Source: Phragmites australis (taxonomy: Eukaryota; Streptophyta; Magnoliopsida; Poales; Poaceae). Taken from it: 64,000 bases of DNA. The stretch lies in contig NC_084931.1 in the NCBI RefSeq assembly GCF_958298935.1, forward strand, positions 15,279,334-15,343,333, read 5' to 3'. Position 1 is the stretch's first letter; each line of letters begins with the position of its first letter. The notes under the pieces are model-generated. The model saw only the letters and a list, made by a program, of their open reading frames with translations, searched no databases and was not told the origin of the DNA. Positions 55,735 through 64,000 of the stretch are shown here, in pieces. The position numbers and the translations under genes were made by a program.

Positions 55735-55739
55735 CTAAG

Positions 55740-56559
55740 ATCTATAGGTACACTCCTCTTCCTACCTGTTATAAAAATATCATCACGACTTGGATCTACT
55801 AAGACGAACCGTGAATGATCAGTCGCTAGTTGACAAGATTCAAAGTGTACTGTGAAATATACTCATATGTTTGTTGACGAGATTCAGCCGAAACCTACAT
55901 GGCCGAGGCATGAATATGGGCGCACTGATGGTTGGAAACTTCAAAATAGCACGTGTTGCTGAATATAGCTTGTTTTGAATTATAAAAATATCATATCTAC
56001 TAGGAGCAGAAGGTTTCCATTAATGTACTAATGTATGTTTTTAGTATTTTCTAATAATATGGAGGTCAATAATAGAATAAATGAATATAACAATGGTATT
56101 CAAATCAATAGAATTTCTGAAATTAAATAATATGGTAGATATAAATATAAACAAGTAAATAAAAATAAAATTAGATATGCTAAAATTAAATGTTGGGAGC
56201 AAGTATATAGGAAATGTGTTCTTGAGATGTTGGTTCACCCATCCGTAGAGCATTAGGGATCATTGTCTCTATTTAACCTTCCAATTCAGCCCTGATTATC
56301 TTCACACCTTTCGATCCATACTTTAGAACCCATGCACACTACTTGAATCGATCCACGTCATTACCGATTTTGAAGCACGCAAGCCTCCTCCAATGCAAAC
56401 ATGCATCCTGAGCTCGCACCACGTGTTGCCACACTTGAGAGAACAAACACCACCATCCTAATGCTCTTATGTCATTGTTGTTGGTCTCATCATCACCTTT
56501 TCCACCTGCAATATGACTAGCCTATCATCGCCAATCTATCCGATAGACGCCCACAGCTC
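55740..56559. other. No gene seen
   Basis: AT-rich, notably 56000-56200. The minus frame 56253-56041 is a low-complexity Ile/Phe run and not supported. Confidence 0.4.
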
Positions 56560-57405
56560 CTGCTGAGAAACTCCTCAAAGGAAAGGGATCGTGTTCAGGC
56601 ATCCGTGTTACTTTACCAGGCTAGAGTTGGTTTTCCTCTACATCCTCTCACCCCTTCAAACCTCGGGGCCAGTGGATGAGGGGGTGCTGTTGGGGGAAAT
56701 AGATCAGCCTGTGGACAATAGTTAAGGATCGCTATAAAGGTCCCTCAGGAACCTTCAGTCTCCGAACTCTTAGCAGGAGGCATGGCATCCGGAGGCTATG
56801 GACCCCTTTGAACCCACCCCTCTGGTGGCTATGTGGCCTTCTCGAAGCTCAAAGACACAGCAGGTCTTCGAAGATAATATCGGGGAAGAAAGGACCCCCT
56901 GCAACCAACCTAACACGAAGTGACAGGCAATTAATGTCGGTGCAAGTGGTGCTTATCCTGACACTCCAATGCAATAGAGATCATCCTGACACCCCTGGCA
57001 GTGCGGCGCTGGGCCGCAATTGGCGACCGGCCCACCCCTTAGGGTTGCTTATACCGCAATAGTTGCTATGGTAGATATTTATCTTCTATATAGGGTTAAA
57101 AGTAGTTATCCAGGATAAGGATATGTAATTCGGCCAGGTCCTGGATATTTGTACATGGTGATAACTTGTACACCAAGCTACGTACAACCCTATAAAAGGG
57201 GGGCCATGGTCATCTGGGGGTGGACAGAGGATAGATAGACACAAACACAAAGACACATAGTGATACTCCCTATAGCTCAATCTTTTCTACTATCAATACA
57301 TTTGCATTGCCCCTACCTCTCAAACTTTGTCTCTAAGCCTAAGTCTCCTCCTTAGAAGAAACTCTCATTGTACTTGTTAGCGCAAGACGATCTCTTGCGC
57401 CAACA
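56560..57405 (+). mobile_element. 3' end and LTR of a third Tat-like element (plus orientation)
   Basis: 56575-56687 resembles the sequence just before the 3' LTR of Tat-like element 2 (ACCAGGCTAG.GTTG.TTTT, CTACATCCT.TC.CCCC), then an LTR from TGTTGGGGG (56688) to GCCAACA (57405), 718 bp, about 190 bp shorter than the 910-bp relatives. TATA box TATAAAAGGG at 57191-57200. No priming site follows, so it is a 3' LTR. The rest of this element is not identified to the left. Confidence 0.7.
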
Positions 57406-57439
57406 TTTGTCATGAATCTTTTTTGGCGCGGAGGCTAGC

Positions 57440-57960
57440 CCACGTAGGTCAACCAAGCATTTGTCAAGACGTTGGGGAGGTTATCCCTCTTCCACATAGG
57501 TCAGCCAGGCTATAAAGATGACGGAGGGTCCATGCGTGTCTGGCACGGAGGCAATGCCTTCAAGATATCGGAGCGGTTTTTGCCTCTCCGCCACGTAGGT
57601 TTGCTAGACCACAAAGATGGTGGAGGGTATATGCCTATCTAGGACGGAGGTAATGCCTTCAAGATGCTGGAGCGGTCTTTGCCTCTCCGCCACGTAGGTT
57701 AGCCAGGCCTTAAAAAAGGCAGAGGGATATATTTCTCCAGCACGGAGGCACTACCTTCAAGATGCCGGAGGAATTTTACTTCTCCGGCACGAGGGCACTA
57801 CCTTCAAGATGCCGGAGGGATTTACTTCTCTAGCATGGAGGCACTGCCTTCAAGATACTGGAGGGATTTACCTCTCTGGCATGGAGGCACTACCTTCAAG
57901 ATGCTGGAGGGATTTACTTCTCTAGCACAGAGGCACTACCTTCAAAATGCCAGAGGGTTT
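57440..57960. repeat. Two tandem arrays: units of about 110-120 bp, then 46-47 bp
   Basis: 57440-57720 repeats CCACGTAGGT.AGCCAGGC and GGCAATGCCTTCAAGATG two to three times with a period of roughly 110-120. From 57728 a derived shorter unit, GGAGGCACTACCTTCAAGATG, repeats: CTACCTT or CTGCCTT occurs at 57751, 57798, 57844, 57890 and 57936, a period of 46-47. Located downstream of the minus-strand integrase, i.e. where Tat-like elements carry tandem repeats. Confidence 0.8.
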
Positions 57961-58049
57961 ATGTAGGTTTTGTATGAGATTGTTGTGACGTATGGGTTTT
58001 TTGGGAGGTAACACCTCTAAGTTAGGTGGCTATTTCCTGTGTATGTAAC

Positions 58050-58917
58050 CTACGGCTTTTATTGTCTTGGACCATTGGAGAGGACAGAGCCTGGGGTCTC
58101 CTACACATGTACTTGCAGAGGATCTCCGCATTCCCACTGTGTGCAAGGGGGTCCCTTTTGTATTGGCCAGGCGGTAGGAGCCAGGCCTATTAGACTTAAG
58201 GACCAGGTATGGGTCTTCCCATTTGTTGCGTAGTTTTCTCAGAGCTAGGGCACGTTGGAGTACCAGGTCCCTGAGTTTGAAGCTTCGTGGAGCAACCTTA
58301 GGATTGTACCAGGCCTTAGTTTTCGCGATTTAACAATCAAGGTTCTGGATGGCGTGGAGTCGCGTGCCTTCGGTGAGGTTGAGGGAGAGTTATCTCTCTC
58401 TGGTAGTTTGCGGTAGTTGCACCCTGAGTGAGCGTCCTTTGACCTCGGTGGGGGTCATAGCTTCATCACCATAAAGTACATGGAAGGGGGTGAACCCAGT
58501 GGCTCGCGTGACCATGACGCGGAGGGACCACACAACCTTGGAAAGCTCTTCGACCCATAGGCCTCGAGCTAGGCCGACGATTCAGTAATTTAAGCTGGAG
58601 AGAATGTTGCGATTATCTCATTTGATGGCCCCGTTAGACTAAGGATGGCAAACGGCAAAGAAGCGTAATTCGATGTCGAGGTCGTCACAAAATTGTCTGA
58701 AAGGCCCGGATCCGAATTTTGTTCCGTTGTCGACTGTGAGCTGTCGTGGGATGCTGAAGTGGCAGATTATGTTCTTCCAAAAGAATTTTTAGACATTCTT
58801 CAATGTGATCGCCGTGAGGGGCTCAGCCTCAACCCATTTGGAGAAGTATTCCAATGCTATCACCACGTATTGAAGGTTTCCTTTGGCACAGGGGAATGGT
58901 CCGATGAGGTCCATGCC
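58050..58917 (-). pseudogene. Tat-like integrase remnant
   Basis: Minus-strand translation from 58917 downward: GMDLIGPFPCAKGNLQYVV with the first catalytic Asp, IALEYFSKWVEAEPLTAITL, a stop, then FWKNIICHFSIPRQLTVDNG with the second Asp, and SNGAIK where the catalytic Glu reads Lys, followed by a stop. Further on: LWVEELSKVVWSLRVMVTRA, TGFTPFHVLYGDEAMTPTEV, and a C-terminal part (LRNKWEDPYLVLKSNRPGSY, LANTKGTPLHTVG). Its N-terminal neighbour is at 62623-61929, separated by solo LTR 4. Multiple stops and the lost Glu make it inactive. Confidence 0.8.
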
Positions 58918-61900
58918 TGTGAGGAACCGTCCAAATAATATTCTAATTAATCACCAGGAGGATCATTATTCATAATCACCACCTCGATGATTAACCAGAA
59001 TATCATCCTGGTAGTCCCAGCATGTGTTTTGTGCCCAAGGATCAGAACACATGCCCTCCAACATGTACATCACAACATAGCTTAATAAAGAGCAAGTAAT
59101 AAACATTTGTAAAGTATTAAGCATGCAACTGATTTCAACAATTTACAACAAAAGGGAGCTAGGAGGAGACAAAATCCCTCAACTTCTAACCACAAAAGAA
59201 CTACGCAGGGGAAAGTTAAACTTAGAGACAATAAAAGAGAACAGCGCTACATACCCTTAGGCACCGTCTCAAAAATGCCACTTTCAGAGTAGGATGCACT
59301 ACTCTTGCCCGCCACCCTGATCGGCAGGCACGAAGTAGCCAAAAACAACCTCTTCCCCAGCAACAGGAGTACATGAAAGCGCAGGCATGAGTACGAAGGT
59401 ACTCGCAAGACTTAAATCATATAGAGCACATATACATAGCTCGACTCCAAGGATTATGCATTGATCATTAGCAAGGATGAACCACATGTTAAGTAAAACA
59501 TATACACTAAGCATCCTAGACATATGTGTGAGCGACTAAAATTTAACCAAATCATATGAAAACTACCCTGCAACTAACAACTAAACAAATGTAACCGTAA
59601 ACAACATGTATATCAATAAGTAACAAGTACCAACATCACCATCTCCCACATACCGAACCACAAACCAAACTCAAAACTCTACGACCGATGTAGATGGACA
59701 GAAGCATGCTCATGACCGAGAGCGCGACAGCTCAAACTGTTTATACACCATGCAGGGGGATACTCCTGGACCCACACAACACGAGGACCATTCGACTTGT
59801 GCCACCGGCCAAAGTGCACACAAAAGGGGTACTCGTGACAACCTTTCCCAACCAGCCCCAACCATTTGGATCATGCATCGCTCTATGCGGCGGTACTAGA
59901 ACTACTCCCGGAGTAAACAAGTACCGCTACAAGCCCGCCCGCTCACACCGTCAATGTCCACGCCCAAAAAGCCACAGCTGCGAAGGTATTCGGCTCGCCT
60001 TACCATTAGATCAGCATGTGGTGAGTAAGGTAAGTGCTAAAGCCAACAACACTGACGATCGGTGCTTAACCGGCGCAAAGCGGTCTACGGTGTCCGGTTT
60101 TCCTCTACCGACCTACCCAGGGGAACTTCACATCTGGGCAGGACAAAACACAATCCTAGCACCGTCCACACCTCGTCTCGTACTCACCACTCATATAGCC
60201 ATCTCAACTTCAACAAGTGTATGTAATCATAAGAAGGCCCTATGCTCATGAACAACAGGGTGCGCCGTCATTCGACTTCTACCGAATGACCTAAGCATGG
60301 CTAAGCATATAAATCGAACTCATACCTAGACATTGACAACCTCTCAAGGCTACAAGGAATGTAAATACACAAGTATTCAAGGTAGAACAATGCAATCGGC
60401 ATAAGTTTTACCCATTGGTACCCAACACTGACTCACTAAATATGCATACATACATAAGCGTATTTCATCAATTTTAAACCTATACAATTACACCAAAGGG
60501 ACCAATATGCTTAGTTGCTTACCTGGGTGCACTGACTCAAACAAGTGGGGTGCCTCGGGACCGTCCTCGGCCTCCAGGATCGACAGATCGGTGATCTCTA
60601 AAAAGGATCAACGTGTGCAATGTAATAAGTATGAATGAAGTGCAAAAATGGTACTCCACAAAGCTTAACAACATGCTAGAAGTACAAGATATGCGAATCA
60701 ACACAATACTAAACAATCTAAATGAAAACCGGAAAATAACAATCATCCGAAGTATCCAGAATAATTCGGAGTATCCGAGCTCGGACCCTCCAGGTGACCC
60801 TCCGGAAGAGGTGCTCGGTTGCTGCTTTTTATTTGACTGGCCCAGAGTATCCGGGTGAATCCGGACTGTTCGAGATCCAGAGTATCCGAGCCATCCTCTG
60901 GTGAAGGGTCTCGGTTAGCTCTATTCTAAATTGACCCGGAACCTCCTGGTTGGTCTGGACTATCCGGGATATACCGGACACTCTGAGCGAGGTTCTGAAC
61001 AAAGCTCTCGGCTACACGATCACATAACTACCCGGAGTCTCCAGGTTTGTCCGGATAATCCGAGTGATACAAACTTGGGTTTCTTCATGATTTTTCCCTC
61101 GAGTGATTTGACTCACTTTACAAATCTGTGCTACACAAATGTGCATATGCCCTATCCAAAAGATTCTAAACAAAACTCGCACTCTAAACCCTAACCAATT
61201 TTAAACACAATTCAATGGATAAATTTTGCTGAACCCGAAGTCTCCAGGTGAGTCCGGAATATCTGGGCAGCCCAGAAAAGCTGTTCTCGAGTCGAGTTTT
61301 GGTTGATTCGAGTTGTGATATTTTCCAAGCCTAAAGGGAAAATATGTTAAGGACAGTCTAAGGGTACTAGAACTCACTCATCAACTAGCAACACGACTCT
61401 AGAGCTAGATTCGACCAAAACTCCATTTTTGGTCCAAAAAGCTCAAGAATGCCAAGAACTTCAAGAGCTACTCGATTCTTCCACGAAAAAAAAATGGATT
61501 GGATAGATGAGTAGCTCCTGAGCTAGATAATGCAATGGTACCACATGCATACCTTGAATCCTCCACTTGAGCTCAGATTTTGGAAGTAAAGAGAGAGTTC
61601 TTGAGTGGGAGAGGGAGGGAGGGAGGAGCTGCTAGTGCTGCAGCTTGGGGGACAAGGGGAGTGAGGAGAGGAGAGAGAGAGAGGGTAGGTGGGGTGCTGC
61701 CCACTTGAGAGAGGGAGTGGATGGGATGGTGGGGCCACATGTTAGAGAAAATGGGTATTTCCAAGGCAATTTATATTCTTTTCTACCCCAATATTCTTCT
61801 CTCATCCAAATAACTTTTAACGAAGTGCATTAGCACTCCAAATTACTATTACGCAAAATTAAGCATAATGCTTAAGAAGCATGATTTTGCTTAAATGCGT

Positions 61901-61923
61901 GATTAAGAATTTGGGACGTGACA
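58918..61923 (+). mobile_element. Solo LTR 4, related long-LTR family
   Basis: 3006 bp beginning TGTGAGGAACCGTCC and ending GGGACGTGACA, with perfect ATGCC copies at 58913-58917 and 61924-61928. Removing it rejoins the Tat-like integrase on the minus strand. It shares the near-palindrome GAGTACGAAGGTACTCGCAAG (59388-59408) and the CATGACCGAGAGCG block (59712) with the other long LTRs but has a different first 150 bases, so it is another subfamily. 60730-61260 is rich in CCGGA..TATCCGG-like words. No coding domain. Confidence 0.8.
60730..61260 (+). repeat. Series of CCGGA/TCCGG words inside solo LTR 4
   Basis: Repeated half-palindromes such as GGAGTATCCGAG, GTATCCGGGTGAATCCGGAC, GGACTATCCGGGATATACCG and GTTTGTCCGGATAATCCGAG at irregular spacing. 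Similar in wording to 28978-29600 in an unrelated element. Confidence 0.5.
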
Positions 61924-61928
61924 ATGCC

Positions 61929-62623
61929 CTAACGAGCCAGGGGTTAGATAGGAGTGATCGGTTGTAGGGAAGTTGGGGGCTGGGGGCTTCGGTGTCCCAT
62001 CCATTGGCATCCTTGGTAGGTGTGAATGAGGTCTTTCATGTCAAACATGATTGTAGACCAGTGGAGCTCCTGGCGAAGTGCTTTACTGGCTAGGGCGCGA
62101 GGCGCCAAATGATTGCCACAGAGGCCTTCATGTATCTCTCAGAAGTGGTTGGCCCCCTCTTGCCTGGTAATGCAGTGGAGGAGGGGAGCGCAGACACCTG
62201 TCTTGTAATGGGCACCATCTATGAGGCAGTAGCCCCAGGCGCGATGCTTAATGTGACGGAGCGCAATCGGGTCTTCCGGCTCTTCTATTCCACTTAGGAA
62301 ATATAAGAGGTGAGCTCTCCAATCCATGGTATCAATGGGAGAATGGTGGCGGCCGTCTCGTCAAGAGCTTTAGCACCCAACTGGTGTAGGGTCTCGAGGA
62401 AAGCATCCAACGGTAGGTCCTTTCCTGTGGCAGCAGCTTTTGCCAGGTTATCTGCCTGGCCATTGTCCGTTTGCGGTATGCTCCGGATTAATATGCCGCG
62501 GAAATATGCTTCAACCTTGCGGATGGCTTCGAGGTATCTTTCCATGTCTGGATGTTGAATTTGGAAGCTCTTGTTGATGTGGCTGGCGACGAGTTGAGAG
62601 TCGGTCCGGATGATGACTATGGC
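61929..62623 (-). pseudogene. Tat-like RNase H end and integrase zinc-binding remnant
   Basis: Minus-strand frame 62623-62294: AIVIIRTDSQLVASHINKSF, YLEAIRKVEAYFRGILIRSI, PQTDNGQADNLAKAAATGKD, the end of the RNase H domain and linker (TILPLIPWIGEL). With one frameshift it continues as FLSGIEEPEDPIALRHIKHR, YCLIDGAHYKTGVCAPLLHC, then a His...His and Cys arrangement (IHEGLCGNHLAPRALASKAL; TYQGCQW where the first Cys of the pair reads Tyr). It is cut at 62623 by LTR 5 and at 61929 by solo LTR 4. The catalytic RNase H aspartate (RTDSQLV) is present. Confidence 0.8.
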
Positions 62624-64000
62624 TGTAACACCCAGTTTTAAAGGAACAAAACCGGGCACAACACATGTATGCCATGAAAAACTTCCATACATGCGCTTAC
62701 ATCATTAGTGTTATCATCACAGTGCAAAAGTTACATCGTACTTAACTTTATTACAAAATGACCAGAGGGTCTGAAAGAAAACACAGCGGGAGACAAGAGG
62801 GGTCTTCAGTGCCAGCGGCTCCAACTTCCACAGGCGAAGACGTCGACCAGAGGCTCCACAGTCTAGAACAGCAGCTCGGGATCGAATTCATCGAGGTCGA
62901 AGGCACCAGCTTCAAAGACAGCTTCTGATTGGCGGAAGAATGCAGGGGAGAGTAACAAGGGTGAGTACAAAAGGTTGTACTCCGCAAGTGCAGGGAAAAG
63001 TATGGTATGAGGATTTAGACAAGAAAAAGGCTTGACAGGGGTTATTAGCACTAAGCAACTAAAACTATGACTTAACCTATACCTCCAACAACAGGCATCC
63101 TATTTACTAGGTGTGAAGACACTTGCTATAACCAAAGGGTTTGACTCACCGGATATCCCATATCCGGTTACCCAAAGCTCACCAGATAATCCCATTACCT
63201 GGCTACCCGACCAACCATACCAAAACCCAGATGCAACTAATCTTGAAGAAGTCCAAGCTCGCTCTTGACCGTGAGCACGGCTGATCGACCAGTTTGATAC
63301 TCTGCAGAGTTTGCACAGATCCACGAGTCATGATTCCCTTGTTACTCCATACTTCCGGGGTAAGGAGTCGGGGTCTCACTACAAGGTCTTTACAAAGCTC
63401 CCGCCGATTTGTAGGCACCCACTAAGGTTTCACCGCTAACAGTCGACCGAGTCGCTGCAGAAGCCCCCTCTTGTGCCACATACTCGTCCAATGATGCCCA
63501 CAGAATCGGTGGTCGCTAATTATTTGGCCAGGCCGTACCCATATAGGCCTCGTGGTTGTATGGATATAACTTGGTTACATGTCCAAGAACCGGTCCTTAG
63601 GACCCCATACAGATACATACACAAACTTGCCATAGGCACCACCACAATCCATCCATTCTGTTGGGGAAGACCTATATCATGTTGCTACAAAAAGAATTAC
63701 CATATTTCCACCCGGACAGTGTTACATAGTTCATTAATCAATATGAACCATTTTTCCCCACCCGGACAGCGCTAGCATGATCTACCCATCTTCTTAACAT
63801 GATACATCAACGGCGACAAGGAAAATATCAAGACAAAACTAGTAAACCCTAGCATAGGATATCATTTTGGATAGCATGCATATTGAAGGATAAAAACTAC
63901 ACCTACAAATCTTAAAACTGGTATAGAAATGCTCAAGGGCACTTGCCTTCACCGGGTTGCTGCTCAAAATCCTCGAAAACTTGGTCTTGGAGGTTGCCGA
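62624..64000 (+). mobile_element. Long LTR 5, runs off the window
   Basis: Begins TGTAACACCCAGTTTTAAAGG inside the Tat-like RNase H region and continues to the end of the window. Family islands: GAGTACAAAAGGTTGTACTC followed by CGCAAGTG.AGGGAAAAG (62962-63000) and CCGTGAGCACGGCTGATC...CTCTGCAGAG (63270-63310). Whether it is solo or the 5' LTR of a full element cannot be decided here. Left flank pentamer is ATGGC (62619-62623). Open frames (63473-63775 and minus ones) are unsupported. Confidence 0.7.

Noticed and set aside
56041..56253. Membrane protein on the minus strand
   Set aside because: Low-complexity AT-rich sequence read as Ile/Phe; no other support.
59694..60251. 185-codon gene
   Set aside because: It lies inside solo LTR 4, has no domain, and shows no similarity to the other LTRs' frames.
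1..64000. A host gene or a previously undescribed functional system
   Set aside because: Every recognisable domain belongs to LINE, CACTA, Copia or Gypsy elements; the remaining frames are short, overlapping or repeat-derived.

Overview
The window looks like intergenic heterochromatin from a grass (Poaceae) genome: 64 kb of transposable elements inserted into one another, with no host gene, tRNA or rRNA that I can support. Evidence for a plant is the combination of LINE, CACTA, Ty1/Copia and Ty3/Gypsy (Tat-like and CRM/Reina-like chromovirus) coding remains, primer-binding sites of the initiator-tRNA-Met type, and long TG...CA repeats with 5-bp target duplications. The grass assignment is inference from the element types, not from a gene. 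Almost every coding region carries stops or frameshifts.

Layout. 1-12119: an old LINE reverse transcriptase remnant, split by a Tat-like Gypsy element (1576-11466; duplication TTTCC/TTTCT). That element keeps gag and protease remnants plus antisense coding stretches, lacks reverse transcriptase, and is itself hit by a 3.6-kb solo LTR (5817-9407). 12120-12377: a small CACTA derivative. 12378-51959: one Copia element of roughly 7 kb, stretched to nearly 40 kb by later insertions. Its 5' LTR is interrupted by a CACTA element that lost its catalytic core (13081-16654) and by a chromovirus (16655-26650, itself carrying a solo LTR at 17540-20686). Its gag zinc knuckle is interrupted by an unclassified 1.7-kb element (28074-29772). 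Its polyprotein is interrupted after integrase by a large non-autonomous Tat-like element (31314-44569; duplication ATGGG) and between reverse transcriptase and RNase H by a solo LTR (45430-48485; duplication TGAAC). The 31-44 kb element contains several tandem arrays, a second chromovirus that lost gag (33690-38488), and another solo LTR (39528-40252; duplication CCTAG).

51960-64000: fragments of small Copia-type LTRs, one complete small non-autonomous LTR element (53755-55734; duplication CTAAG), the 3' end and LTR of another Tat-like element (56560-57405), and on the minus strand a Tat-like RNase H/integrase remnant (62623 down to about 58050) split by two more long LTRs (58918-61923 with duplication ATGCC, and 62624 to beyond the window end).

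No gene network operates here. What can be read is an order of events: LINE and Copia are old substrates, the Tat-like and chromovirus insertions followed, and the long solo LTRs sit inside those. Chromovirus 2 is the youngest-looking element, with near-identical LTRs and a pol frame broken only by one nonsense codon and a short deletion. I found no evidence of a new functional system. The most informative observations are the recurrent solo LTR family with a conserved near-palindrome, the deletion-shaped junctions, and the tandem arrays inside the Tat-like elements.
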